From the NCBI GenBank assembly GCA_964017065.1, contig OZ024783.1:16688561-16752560 (forward strand): DNA of 64,000 nucleotides. The letters are read 5' to 3'. Numbering within the stretch: position 1 is the stretch's first letter; each line of letters begins with the position of its first letter. The notes under the pieces are model-generated. The model was not told the origin of the DNA and made no database searches. It saw only the letters and a list, made by a program, of their open reading frames with translations. Source of the stretch: Haliclona indistincta (Eukaryota > Porifera > Demospongiae > Haplosclerida > Chalinidae). A program made the position numbers and the translations under genes. Positions 1-11,999 of this stretch are shown here, in pieces.

Positions 1-1
1 G

Positions 2-1856
2 ACGTGGACTGAGAACCAGCAGACTGCCTTCGACAAAACAAAACAGCTACTCACTCTCAGCCCGGTACTCACTCTCTTTGACCCTAACCTCGAGACTGCG
101 GTCTCAGCAGATGCATCCTCTTTTGGTCTCGGCGCTGTCCTGAAACAAAAGAATTCAGATGGAGAGTACAAACCAGTGGCGTACATCTCCAGATCACTGA
201 CCCCAACAGAGCAGAGATACGCGCAAATTGAGAAAGAATTAAGCGTTGGCCTTCACCTGGGCATGCGAACGTCTCTCTGACTACTTGATTGGACTACCAT
301 TTCACATTTGGACCGATCACAAACCCCTTGTACCACTGTTCAGTACCAAGGAGCTGGAACAGATCCCTATTCGAGTACAGCGTTATCGTCTTCGAATGAT
401 GCGTTTCTCATTCACTATTGCTCACAGGCCAGGAAAGGAACTGATCATAGCTGATGCACTCTCCCGATCTCCATCCCAGGATTCTACAGATCCAGATAGC
501 GACCTCCTACATCAAGAAGCAGATGCCTTCGTTCAAATGGTAATGCAGAGCCTGCCAGCCACAGAGAACAGGATCAAGCAGATCAGAGATTGCCAACAAC
601 AAGATGAGACATGCAAGTTAGTCACCAGCTATTGCCTCTCCTCAATATGGCCCGACAAGAAGACAGCACCAAGTTCGGTAAAACCATACATACCCCTTGC
701 AGAAGAGTTCTCAGTTGAAGATGGACTGTTGATGAGAGGGTGTCGTATCGTTATTCCCCAGTCTCTACAACAAGAAATATTGACCAAGATTCACATGGCA
801 CACCAAGGAATCACCAAATGCCGTGACAGGGCTAGACAGTCAGTATGGTGGCCAGGTCTGTCGACTCAACTAGAGGAACTTGTCAAGAACTGTGAGATCT
901 GTTGCAAAGAGCAGCACCAGAGAGCTGAATCACTCATACCATCTGAGCTACCGGAACTACCGTGGCAGAAAGTTGGTACCGATCTCTTTGAATGGAAGAA
1001 CAACAACTACCTACTCATTGTGGACTACTATTCTCGATTTATTGAAGTCGTCAAGCTAAACAGAACAACTGCAACTGAAGTCATCAATAGGACGAAAACA
1101 ATCTTCGCAAGACACGGCATCCCTGAAGTTGTTTTCTCTGACAACGGACCTCAATACTCAGCGGAAGAATACGAGAAGTTCTCCCAGGACTACCAATTCG
1201 AGCACAAGACCAGCAGTCCTTACTATCCTCAAGCAAACGGAGAAGCAGAGAGAGCCGTACGTACAGTCAAGGAATTGCTAGTGAAGAACAAAGATCCTCA
1301 CCTTGCACTGCTGAACTACCACTCAACCCCAATCCAAGGAGGAAGATATAGCCCCTCAGAACTACTCATGAGCCGGACATTGAGGACAACTATCCCTACT
1401 ACAAGAACACAAAGACTTCCCCGAGTGCCAGACCGAGAAGAAGTCCAAACCAGAGACCAGAAGATGAAGCAAAGACAGAAGAAGAACTTTGACAGTCATC
1501 ATGGAGCCAGAACTCTACCAGTCTTGAAATCAGGAGACAGAGTATGGATCCCAACAAGGCAGAAGGAAGGAACCATTCAATCAGGAGTAGCACCAAGATC
1601 TCTAGTCGTTACAACTGAAGATGGATCAGAACTTAGAAGGAACAGGAAGGATATCATCAAACTTCCGCAAACCAGAGTTGAAGAACAGGAAACTCAGATT
1701 GAAGAACAAGAAACTCAGACTGAAGAACAGGAAACTCAGACTGAAGGAGAACAGGACAAATCACCAATCTCTAATTCGCAAACACCTACACAACCTCGTC
1801 GGAGTAACCGCATCCCTGTCCCTAGACAGCACTTCGCTCCTCTCATCGGACAATGA
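2..1856 (+). pseudogene. pol: gypsy pol: RNase H and integrase, frameshifted
   Basis: Frame 2 (2-280) reads through the RNase H core (ADASSFGLGAVL) up to the KEL motif. The rest of RNase H and the whole integrase continue in another frame from about 246 to the stop at 1854-1856. By the usual RNase H spacing, about four extra bases at 242-245 cause the shift. The integrase shows an H2C2 zinc motif (about 790-905), then the D, D and E catalytic residues in GTDLFE, SDNGPQY and ANGEAERAV. The C-terminus has a basic DNA-binding part and a short EEQETQ repeat. The frameshift makes this copy unlikely to be autonomous. Confidence 0.85.
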
Positions 1857-1872
1857 CTTTTAGATAGGGAGA

Positions 1873-2067
1873 TGTGGTGTTAGGTTACATTAATAAGTGC
1901 TAACTAATGCATTGTAGTCCCACTATTACTAACTCAATGAGTGAATGTAAAAGGACTAGTCTCTTACTCATTTGTATCTTTCGATTATTCGATTTTACTC
2001 TATTCTATTCTTCTATTGCTGCCTTTCTAATAAAGTCTTTCTAACTATCGAACCCCCGAACGCTACA
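1873..2067 (+). repeat. gypsy 3' LTR (about 195 bp)
   Basis: The LTR starts TGTGGTGTTA and ends CGCTACA, that is TG...CA, directly after the purine-rich stretch 1862-1872. It contains an AATAAA polyadenylation signal at 2029-2034. The 5' partner is outside the window, so the boundaries rest on the terminal dinucleotides and the polypurine tract. Confidence 0.75.
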
Positions 2068-2086
2068 GTTAGCTTCTTCAAGATAC

Positions 2087-4083
2087 CTTGACATTGACCG
2101 TGGTTTCCTGAAGAACTAGTAATCATATCATCTGTTATAAACTCTGTAAATCATAAAAATATTAACCATAAACTCGCACACTTAAGTTGCAATGCTCAAC
2201 TTCAGTGCTAGAAGTTAGCATGCAATGGACAAGGCTGTATAAAATGTGTTCATTAGAAGTCTGAGTTTTACCGGAATCTTATTATGAAATTAAATTGGTG
2301 AAAATCATTATTATTAAAAAGCACTATTTTTTAATAAAAATGCCGCTAATTATGATGGGCTATAAAATAGCTTAGCTACCACATCATCGGCTTACCACAA
2401 ATAATATTTACTTGTTTGCACCCAGTGATGGTAAAGCCGCCATTACCAATACAGTGAGAGAAACATGGGAAAGAACCAGTGATTTGATTGCAAGAACTGC
2501 TGACCAGATCAACTGAGTCTTTCAGCCCTCTACACTTGCAAATAAATCACAAAAAAAAACATTAGAGTGCATTAATCTTACTCTATTGTTTCATACATCT
2601 GGCTATTTGTATAGCCAAGTTGACGACTAACAGAGTTTGCCATAATGGAATTGAACTGTGAGTCTACATCACATAGTGGTAAGTCATTGCCATTTATCCT
2701 GATACTTGCAATTCCTTTGTATACACTAGATTTTGGACTGCCTGCTAGATATACTAGACCATTGTAGCTGTACTGACTGGAATCTTGCAGTAAAGTTGAT
2801 GCTGCAAATTTGTATAGTAAATTAAAACAATTAATATATATTTGTATCACTTAAATAATATTCTCACAACACTGCACAGCTGCCACATCTCCTTTGCAAG
2901 TATCTGTTGTTAAAGTTAGATTTCCAATAGCACATCTCATTATGTGAAGTTCTCCATCAACAACATAGTTACTGACATTGGGACATATGAGGTGACTGAT
3001 GCTATAGTTAGTTGTTGTTGGTGTCAAACAGCTATTAGAATTGTATGTGCATGTGTGTGGAATAAGGATATTAACGTCATACAATGCAATTTACAGCAAT
3101 TTAGTGTTGTAAAAGTAATTGGGTTTAATTTAGTTTTAGTTATACGTATAGTTATGATTGTTGAAGTACATAGTAAAGCAAGTGTGCCAGGGTGACACGA
3201 AGTGGACAAAATGGTGTGCCAGGCCGATACATATCTGTGTGCCAAATCTGGTTTGGCACACCGATAACAATAGTACTAGCTGACTGTGTGCATGTGCATG
3301 AAGAATGCAGCAGCTTAGTATTCAAAGTATCAACTTCAGAGCTGAAATGGGAATATAATTTTATCTATATGGTTTCAGAGGTATTCTCAGCTAGCTGCTT
3401 GTGCTACAAAGATGATAAAACTGACTGACAAAGATTGTATACGAATATAAAGCCAGTCTTGAGCATTCATGAATACCTAGCTAGATGTGCAAATGATTGT
3501 CGCTGGCCTCTAACATGCACACAACCATTCATTCAAACTTACTTGTATCTAATAATAATTGTTGACATTCAGTCATTTGAGGGCATGAAAAATATACAAG
3601 ATACTGCACAATCGATCATGTTAATACCTTTCAGATCTAAGATTTTATTTTACATCAACTTTATTCGTATAATAATATTATATGCTCACAGTCACATGAA
3701 CATGCACTTGATTTAAACATACGTCTTCCCTGATTCTTTGTATTTATCTGGAGCTCCATAGAATTCGTTATCAATCTCCATTGCATCTTCAAATCTCAAC
3801 TGTCTGCAAACAGCCGCAGCAGCTCCACGATTGAAACCATCACGACAAACCGGTACATATCCATATCCAGGATAGTACACCATGACAGAACCGATAGTAC
3901 CAGCTTGTGCATAAGGAGGGAGGCAAGCCAACTTAACATCACCGAGAGGAGTTTGGGCATCTGTAGCTAAGTTGAGAAATAAGGAGCGTGACGGAATGCC
4001 TATAGGACGATACTCAGCTTACCCACTAGAAGACAGGTCCAAATCAGCAACAGCAACTCGCTGATTTGTTTCACCCGAGCCAT
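2087..4083 (-). CDS. Secreted SRCR-domain protein, six exons, 3' end not in window
   Basis: Minus-strand exons: 4083-4023 (ATG and signal peptide), 3960-3723, 3001-2868 (or from 3031), 2801-2582, 2529-2396 and 2143-2087. Every intron is GT-AG and every junction agrees in phase (1, 2, 1, 2, 1). Exon 1 gives MARVKQISELLLLIWTCLLV, a classic signal peptide. Exons 2+3 and 4+5 each make one scavenger-receptor cysteine-rich domain, with VPVCRDGF and AVCRQL in the first and SRQLGY and later cysteines in the second. Exons 3 and 5 are both 134 nt with the same phases, which suggests duplication of a two-exon SRCR unit and favours the 3001 acceptor. The last exon ends in a GTATCT donor and a gypsy LTR begins 20 bp on, so the gene probably continues left of the window. 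SRCR proteins act as extracellular or membrane binding receptors; this one's ligand is unknown. Confidence 0.75.
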
Positions 4084-4209
4084 GATCACGAATCGTTGCA
4101 ATACCTGCACTCAGAGCTCTCCTCTCAGTACGGTGGTCAGTGGTGACCTCTGCTTGCTCAGCTGATTGACTCACACTTTACAAGCAAGACGTAGCGTGAT
4201 GCACGCTTC

Positions 4210-4217
4210 CTTTTATA
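4210..4217 (-). promoter_or_regulatory. TATA box of the SRCR gene
   Basis: On the minus strand TATAAAAG lies about 127 bp upstream of the SRCR start codon. This places transcription start near 4185 and leaves a 5' UTR of about 100 nt with no long upstream ORF. Position and sequence fit a core promoter; function is inferred. Confidence 0.5.
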
Positions 4218-4568
4218 GAAATTATGAAACTGCTGTCGTACGTACCATTCCATTTTTGGTTCTGTTTAGCTAGTTGCTGACTGTAACACGTGTGGTGGGT
4301 GGGGCTAGGCGAATGTTCATTGATCTTTTAATTAAGTCCTCACAAGAACAGACACAAGAAATAATCTCGGTGTATGATAAGTGCACCCAGTACATGTACA
4401 TGTAAAATGTCAGTCTCTCGATCACTGACTCCTCCTGCTCATCTCTTCAACTCATCATTGTCTGTGCATGCAGATGATATCTAATACAAGCTCTACTGAA
4501 CTCGAAGAGACAACAAGGCATGCTCTATGCACCTATCATGTTATACACATGTCACCATCCATAATTTT

Positions 4569-5233
4569 ATAAAATAAATAAAAGTGTAGGGATGACTCTT
4601 AAAAAAGGAAAGGAACAAGATGGGATGATGCTTGCAAAAGTAAAGGAACAAGATGGGATGATGCTTGCAATAGTAAAAGTCCCAAGTATCCCTACATCAG
4701 CGGCTTGCTATGACGACATGCAATTGGCAAATGCGGATTCCTCTTCCTAAATACCTTTACAACCGTCAATTACTTAATCGGACAGTATCCTCCAAAACAC
4801 AGATACCTTAGTTATTTACAACTGTCAACTACTCCATCGGACTGCGTCCTCCTAAACACAGATACCTCTAGTTATTTACAACTGTCAACTACTTCATCGG
4901 ACTGCGTCCTCCTAAACACAGATACCTCTAGTTATTTACAACTGTCAACTACTTCATCGGACTGCGTCCTCCAAAACACAGATACCTCTAGTTATTTACA
5001 ACCGTCAATTACTTCATCGGACTGCGTCCTCCTAAACACAGATACCTCTAGTTATTTACAACCGTAAATTACTCCATCGGGCTGCGTCCTCCTTCAAGCC
5101 GCTGATGTAGGGATACTTGGGACTTTTACTATTGCAAGCATCATCCCATCTTGTTCCTTTACTTTTGCAAGCATCATCCCATCTTGTTCCTTTCCTTTTT
5201 TAAGAGTCATCCCTACACTTTTATTTATTTTAT
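4569..5233. mobile_element. Foldback MITE with 139-bp inverted arms, TGTAGGGAT family
   Basis: Positions 4569-4707 and 5095-5233 are reverse complements over about 139 bp. Each arm is itself bounded by TGTAGGGAT on the outer side and ATCCCTACATCAGCGGCTTG at the inner end, so the arm could be an old short TIR element present twice head to head. The centre is a 60-bp tandem array. No transposase is present. Related ends occur near 6531, 38128, 38232, 38357, 38453 and 39676. Confidence 0.85.
4741..5093. repeat. 60-bp tandem repeat, about six copies
   Basis: A unit containing ATACCTCTAGTTATTTACAA and a GGACTGCGTCCTCC core recurs every 60 bp from 4800 to 5093, with a more diverged first copy from 4741. 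The last four copies differ at only a few positions. It fills the loop of the foldback element 4569-5233. Confidence 0.85.
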
Positions 5234-5838
5234 TTTTTAAAGCTTTTTTACTTTACTTGTTCCTGTTACTTTTTTGATCACTATCAGTTTGAACTTATTA
5301 GTTGTATTCTATGTTAGATGTTATTTCATTTTGACAACTCTGTGAGCAGCATGCAGTCAGTACTAGTCTAGCAGATGTGAACGTGAACATGGTCTTGAGA
5401 GTAAGGAGTGTGGTTTAAAATAATGTTTAATATCACCAATCATTCAATGAAAGGTTTAAAATAGTTAAAGAGGTTGAGGACGCAGACAGCAAAATATCAA
5501 GTCCAGGTATGATTTGACAACATGATACTTTTTAGTACAGTAATGGATGAAGAAGACCTAATACTGACAATTAACTCATGATGCTGCAAGCCTAATAGTA
5601 GGAGCACGCCTAGTAGAACGTTGTTGATGTCAATATCAGACTCACAGAGGCTTCTAGTCCTTTACAACTTACGCTGCGTGGTGTAGGAACCTAGACCTTG
5701 CTGCCGGTAAGCTAGCCTACAGTGCCGTTCACGTCAGGCTGGGTATGTCAGTTTTAACCCGCCATCTGAAGCTTTAACGAACATCCTCGGTGTTACTTAG
5801 GGTATAGTACTGCTCTAGACAAATTTCATACCTCTGGC
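5234..5838. other. Intergenic, nothing recognised
   Basis: AT-rich sequence between two repeat elements. I see no convincing ORF, exon with splice sites, or repeat here. Confidence 0.5.
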
Positions 5839-6534
5839 TTGCGCGCTGAAGCGTCCAGAGCAGAGACAAAACGCAGTACAGCAGTATCGATCGAGATAGC
5901 TGCAAAACTGAAGTGGGCGGAGTTAATGATAAGGAGCGACAAGAGGGTTAATTATTTAATGGCGTCTTCAGTCCAAAACGGCCCAAAAACCATGTTTTTC
6001 AAGGATTACTCGCTTCTTGTAGTGTTTGATGCCTATCTAAGAAGTAAGTGCACTATTCCAGATATATACACGTTCGATTGTGCAGATTTGGTATTGATTC
6101 GTTCACTCAGGACAGCGCTAGGCTCGTTGAAAGAAGAAGAAGAAGAAGAAGAAGAAGAAGAAGAAGAAAGAAGAAAGAAGATGAACAATTCGCGTGGGCG
6201 GCGATTTCAGTTTACCACTTTAGAAACGTCTGCCAGCTTCGCCAAAGGTATTTTCATGCTCAGAACAATCGCCTGATCAATCCTAGATGTCTGGATTCTC
6301 GAGAAACGCTAAAACAGCGAAGATCTGCAACTTGCTCCCTGAGAGTCGCCATCTTGATTTTCGTCGTCGAGCAAGCAGTCCCGGCGACTTTCATGGACTT
6401 CCTACAAGCGCTTACACTTCAGATTCCCTCAGAGATAGCTAAAATGCAGTAGAAATGTATAACAGTAGAGATACGTGCGAAAACTCATTTTCACACATGA
6501 GTAGCCGCCATCTTAATTCGAGGTCATCCCTACA
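5839..6534. mobile_element. Possible TGTAGGGATGA-ended element with a GAA microsatellite
   Basis: The right end reads CGCCATCTTAATTCGAGGTC followed by ATCCCTACAT (6507-6535), matching the right end of the repeat at 39652-39683 (GCCGCCATCTT ... TCATCCCTACAT). Both elements have a purine microsatellite in the middle, here (GAA)n at about 6128-6172. The left boundary is not resolved. The ORFs across it (145 and 134 aa) are driven by the GAA run and look non-coding. Confidence 0.4.
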
Positions 6535-6711
6535 TATCATTGCCGATCGGCAATGATAATGAGCATAATTATTTATCCCTTCTTTGGTGGTAAATCACTA
6601 AAACAATGTATAAAGAGAAGAGGTATTACACCAAGGATGAGGAGGCGCTGTAGAAAGGATTCAGTGTCTGATAGTGGGGATGTGACTAGTGCTAGTGGTA
6701 GAGGTGTGGTT

Positions 6712-8515
6712 ATAGTCAGGTGGCTTAAGGAAATTCTGGGGACGTTGCGGATAAAAGCACCAAACTTTGTACATTTATTCACTAGTACATATGAAGTAAT
6801 TTCAGGGTAGGTACCACCTCTGAAACCATTCTTGATAATTAATGAAAAAAATTTGCAGCGTCAGCAAAAAATTACAAGAAATTCTGGTGATGTTGTAGAT
6901 AAAAGCACCAAACTTTGTACATTTATTCACTAGTACATATCAAGTAATTTCAGGGTAGGTACCACGTTAGAAACCAATCTTAACATAAGAGAATAATTAA
7001 TTAAAAAATTTGCAGCGTCAGCAAAAAATTACAAGAAATTCTGGTGATGTTGCAGATAAAGGCACCAAACTTTGTAAATTTATTCACTAGTACATATCAA
7101 GTAATCCTATGGTAAGTACCACTTCTGAAAGAATTCTTAACATAAGAAAATAAATCATAATTATTAAAAAATGCAATGTCATCGTCAGCAAATCTTGATT
7201 ACTCTATCTAAGAAACAACTCAGCAGAATTTAGTATACAATTTATTTGTTGCAATTACATGTGGCTACACAGCTCTGTACAGTTCCACTGGGCTTACCTA
7301 CATGAACATCTTACAATACCGGCAACCCTTGTCACTCTTGCAGCCACATTTTACCAGTTCACTGCAGGCTGCAGAGGATAGTGGCAGTGGTACCACACTG
7401 GCATCCAAGACAAATTCAATGTCCGACCGTACTCTTGTGGTGAGGATGCTTCTTGTTGTGGCTGGTCGCTGGTAGTCCAAATTCCAGCCTGATAGGATAC
7501 ACTTTACGGTTTCGAGTGCTGTTGCAGAGCATCTTGCATTGGAGGTATGCATGTTTTCCATTGTTCGGTCCTTTTGACAAAACAGCTCTCTTCATGCTTC
7601 ATTTATACATACTCCAAACTGCTTGTCCTATCATATAAATTGCAACAGTAAAGTGTTCGAGGCATCGAAAAACCCCACTGTTAATGTTGCACTTCGAAAC
7701 TTGTACCCTATCAGGCTGGAATTCGGACTACCAGCGACCAGCCACAAGAATCACCCTCACGAGAAGAGTACCATTCGACATTGAATCAGGAGAATTTGTC
7801 TTGGCTGCCAGTGTGGTACACACTGCCACTCTCCTCTGCATGCAGCCAGCAGTGAACTGGTAAAATGTGGCTGCAAGAGTGACAAGGGTTGCCGGTAGTG
7901 CAAGATATTCATGTAGGAAAGCCCAGTAGTACTGTACAGAGCTGTGTAGCCACATGTACTTGCAACAAATAAATTGTATACTAAATTCTGCTGAGTTGTT
8001 TCTTAGACTACAGAGTAATTTGCTGACAATGCCGTGACAATTTTTAATAATTATGATTTATTCTCCTATGTTAGGAATTCTTTCAGAAGTGGTACTTACC
8101 ATGGAATTACTTGATATGTACTAGTGAATAAGTTTGCAAAGTTTGGTGCCTTTATCTGCAACATCACCAGAATTTCTTATAATTTTTGCTGACTCGGCAA
8201 ATTTTTAATTAATTATTTCCTATGTTAAGATTGGTTTCAGAGATTGCACCTACCCTGAAATTACTTGATATGTACTAGTGAATAAATGTACAAAGTTTGG
8301 TACTTTTATCTGCAACATCACCAGAATTTCTTGTAATTTTTTGCTGACGCTGCAAATTTTTTAATTAATTATTTTCCTATGTTAAGATTGGTTTCAGAGG
8401 TGGTACCTACCCTGAAATTACTTCATATGTACTAGTGAATAAATGAACAAAGTTTGGTGCTTTTATCCGCAACGTCCCCAAAACCTGAAAATTTGGACAT
8501 AAGCCACCTGACTAT
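6712..8515. mobile_element. 1.8-kb foldback element with tandem subrepeats in both arms
   Basis: The ends TAGTCAGGTGGCTTA (6713-6727) and TAAGCCACCTGACTA (8500-8514) are reverse complements, and the palindrome continues inward nearly to the centre, with a loop of about 200 bp near 7500-7710. The outer part of each arm holds three diverged copies of a roughly 150-bp unit with the core CACCAAACTTTGTACATTTA. The inner part (about 7215-7500 and 7700-7985) is also inverted. No transposase ORF is present. The small ORFs inside are shadows of the repeats. Confidence 0.85.
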
Positions 8516-8960
8516 TAGTGAGGTTGACCTATGCAGTCACCGTGGAGATGAGAAAGGAACTATACCTAGTGGAGCAGCTGGAGGGCTTGATCAAGAGACA
8601 GGCAAGCATGCAGTGATGGTGACAATAGTGAAGCTGAGTGTAACTAATCTGAACATGTATTGAAGTTGTCATTAAATTTTAATCTCTCATTCCTTCCCTC
8701 CCTCCCTTGGCTCACTTTCCCTCCTCAATCTCTCCCTCCTTCTCTCTCTTAATTACTGTCAGTCTTGTTCTAGATCATCGTCGTTCACTCACTCACTGGC
8801 TCTCATATCTCACTAATCATCCTCCATCTCTCCCAACTTCTCTAGTAGCAAACTACTCTGTTCCATTATGGTTAGTCCATAATTACTGTAATAATATGTA
8901 TAACTTTTCATAATGTTTTGTTGTTGCAATAAACCTTGATTCAATATTACTCTCTTTTAG
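8516..8960. other. Short coding-like stretch then AT- and CT-rich spacer
   Basis: From 8515 to about 8595 one frame reads coiled-coil-like protein (MRKELYLVEQLEGLIKRQAS) before a stop, directly beside the foldback end. The rest is CT-rich spacer. It may be another remnant of the decayed coiled-coil gene that follows. Confidence 0.3.
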
Positions 8961-9460
8961 TTTATTAGTGACTATGATGCTGCTTTGAGTGATCTACTGG
9001 AAACTAGAGTGACTGAGATGAACTTCGAACTGTGCAACTCGAAGGTGCTGTACTGGAGTAGAAGCACACTGATGTAAGTATGCAGTCCCTCTAGCTATTA
9101 TTGTAGTGGAGCTACAGTATAGTTTGTGGAATAGTGCATGTTGATGTACGGAATGTATGGACTTATTATCGTGTCATAGGTTAGCACTTTTCAAAAGAGG
9201 ATTTCTGAGCTCCAGACAAGAATGAAAGGTTGATACATGTACAATATCACTTATGTACACATGCTACTAATGAATATCATTATACATTGTACCACAACAA
9301 TTAGTTCACTATTTGAGCAGCTAATGAAGGAGAGATGAAGAGAGAGATGGAGGAGAAAGATGACTAGCTACAATTGAATGACCAGACTCTCATTAGCTGA
9401 GAAAGAGACTGAGCTCCTCCACTGCCAGGACAAACTACTGTGAGCTGACTCTCTCCTTTC
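8961..9460 (+). pseudogene. Decayed multi-exon coiled-coil gene
   Basis: 8961-9073 is a good exon candidate: acceptor tctcttttag, 37 open codons beginning FISDYDAALSDLLETR, donor GTAAGT. Joining 9185-9228 (TFQKRISELQTRMK) and then 9321 onward (NEGEMKREMEEKDD) keeps phase 2 and then phase 1. The third exon hits TAG near 9364 and TGA near 9400, although the surrounding frame still reads coiled-coil residues (EKETELLHCQDKLL). I infer a pseudogene fragment of a coiled-coil protein. The family is not recognised, and the second donor (GTTGAT) is weak. Confidence 0.35.
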
Positions 9461-9838
9461 TCAGTATTAGGAAGCGAAAATCTAAAATTGCGCACAATTA
9501 TGTGCTCAAGATTTCTACGTTTGCTACTATTTTAATCTATTTGGTATTTTCCACACCACTACTGTCACTCTCTCTCTCAGTGGGTTTCGACTGTATCTTG
9601 CTCAGATATTGATTGAAGTAACACCCTCTCTGTACTGGATGAGGGTGTGGCTGTTTGTCTATGATGCAGCAACTAGTGAACACAGGTACCATACAACAAG
9701 ACCAGGAGAAGGAGGAAGAACGGCGAGAGATGAAGACACACATGTATACAGCTGTAGACTCATTCCCATACTGACAACATGAGAACAAGGCTGCTATCAT
9801 ACATGTAATGTGGTGTTGTAGTGTTTTATCATTTTGAC
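9461..9838. other. Intergenic, nothing recognised
   Basis: A 109-aa ORF on the minus strand has no domain-like pattern. No repeat is evident before the tandem duplication starts. Confidence 0.4.
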
Positions 9839-11735
9839 ATGTGGTAGAGTAGAAAAAATATGACAAGATGTGCTGAAAAATAAATTAAAAATTTTCAATC
9901 CATAGTAGCACATGTTATATGTACAGAACTTGCAACTCTGATGAAACTCTGCAGATCTGAAATGCAGACAGTATGCACTGTGTAACTGATGTCTTGCATA
10001 GGAACAGGATGTATTTCATGATCAATATAGCTCTAAAATGAGAATAACGGGAAAAACTTTCTGTGCCATTAGTGTCGTGAGATTCCACTGTATTGTAAAG
10101 GTTTCAACCGTAGAATGAGATAGTTAAATAACTTGTAAATAACGCTTCCATTAATTATGGTCATATCTGTATAAACTCATCTGAGTATGAAGTGTATGAA
10201 TCACACTAGGCAATATCTATGAACTAAGTGTTCTTCACTTAGTCAGAGTTAAATGCATAGCAATGCAATTATTACCTCCATAGCACATACTATGACTGCA
10301 TACTATGTTACCAACAAACAAACTCTCATAACTTTGCAACCAAGGTGCTGAAAAAATAGCGCTAGAACCAAACTTTAAATTTTATTATAGCTAAAGATAG
10401 CGCTTTATACATAGCACAAAAGAACGAAATCACGTGCACAGTCGTTTTTCACCTAAAATTACTTTCTGTGCATTTCCAATATTGGGTCACATATGAACAC
10501 TGTTTGTAGTTCACACTATTATTAATACATACTATTTATCATCCCACTAATAGTGAGCTGGGCGCGGTCTACTGTACTTGTATAAAGCATCTTAGTAAGC
10601 CACAATGTTCTATTTGTTGTTGGTATCTTATTGAGTAGTGTGGGTTGGGTACATGATTCAAATACCTAGTGAGTAATATCATGACCACATAATGTGATAT
10701 ACTATAATGTGCTATCATAACTGTTTGTGTGGGAAGCCAAGTACTGTATAGTGGAATATTGTAGAGTCAAAATTTTTGTTCAAAGTTTTATATTGGTAAT
10801 TGAATACAGCATGGTGTGGTGTAACAGATGTTTGAGAACATAATTAAATTTCACTACGTTTGTGTACAGTATGTATAGCACACTATAGATTGTGGTTGAG
10901 TTGATAAAGTACGACAAGATATGCTGAAATAATTTATAAATTGAAGTTTCAATCCACAGTAGCTCAATGGTATACGCTATAATTATGTACAGAACTTGCA
11001 ACCATGAAACTCTGATCTGAAATGCAGACAGTATGCACTGTGAAACTGATGCCTTGCATAGGAACAGGATATGTTTCATGATCTAGCTATGAAATGAGAA
11101 TACCGGGAAAAATGTTCTGTCCCATGCATTAGTGTCCAGATTATTGTGAGATTCCACTATTATTGTAACTTAATATTTCGACTGTAGAATGAGATAGTTA
11201 ATAACTTGTAAATACCGCATTCCATTTTATGGTCATGTCTGTATAAACTCATCTGAGTATTTATTGGGTCACTTAATAAATTATACATGTCTGTATAATT
11301 TTTATTGGGTCACTTAATTATGAACACCGTTTGTATACTTAGTTCACACTATTATTAATACGTACTATTTATCATCCCACTAATAGTGAACTGGGTCTAC
11401 TGTACTTGTATAAAGCATCTTAGTAAGCCACAATGTTCTATTTGTTGTTGGTATCTTATTGAGTAGTGTGGGTTGGGTACATGATTCAAATACCTAGTGA
11501 GTAATATCATGACCACATAATGTGATATACTATAATGTGCTATCATAACTGCTTGTGTGGGAAGCCAAGTACTGTATAGTGGAATATTGTTGAGTCAAAA
11601 TTAACGTTGAAAAAATAACAGTGGTAATTGGTGTAACTGATGTTTCAGAATATAATGTTTCTCATTCCTAGCTCAAACACTTTATATCATGATCTGAGTA
11701 TGAGCTGGTGTGTACAGTATCACACTATAGAATTA
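9839..11735. repeat. Tandem segmental duplication, units about 1.05 and 0.84 kb
   Basis: 9839-10890 and 10893-11735 are direct copies. The first part (from GACAAGATRTGCTG) is diverged with indels. The 250 bp ending at about 10770 and 11600 (containing TAAAGCATCTTAGTAAGCCA) are nearly identical. The short linkers after each copy also resemble one another. No coding content is seen in either copy. Confidence 0.8.
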
Positions 11736-11999
11736 TTATTACAACAATATCAAACTGATTGTGAACTACTTGTAAAGCTAGTCATGTAATCTTCATTGTA
11801 ACCAGCTCATAATAACATTGTGTGATACAGCACACGTCACTGAATATGATTATCACTTCTCTTGTGACGTGTAGACCGACAAAAGAGCAGACCAGAGAGC
11901 AAGCTAGGAATGATGGTGTAGCAGACATTAACGATTTCTCTTCTCTCTTCTGAGGACCACACTATCATCTCAACTGTGACCTATGATGGGAGTGTCAAA

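Larger units (their letters stand above)
2..2067 (+). mobile_element. Ty3/gypsy LTR retrotransposon, 3' part
   Basis: The window opens inside the pol gene of a Ty3/gypsy element and runs to its 3' LTR. In order come RNase H, integrase, a polypurine stretch at 1862-1872 and the LTR at 1873-2067. The 5' half lies outside the window. The element lies on the plus strand, opposite to the SRCR gene whose last visible exon ends 20 bp beyond the LTR, so it probably sits in an intron of that gene. The host side of the 5' end is not visible, so no target-site duplication can be tested. Confidence 0.9.

Noticed and set aside
2944..3716. Plus-strand ORFs of 78-93 aa
   Set aside because: They overlap the introns and exon 3 of the minus-strand SRCR gene and have no domain or splice support.
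10780..11079. 99-aa minus-strand ORF
   Set aside because: It crosses the junction of the tandem duplication and has low-complexity I/L/Y content with no conserved counterpart in the other copy.
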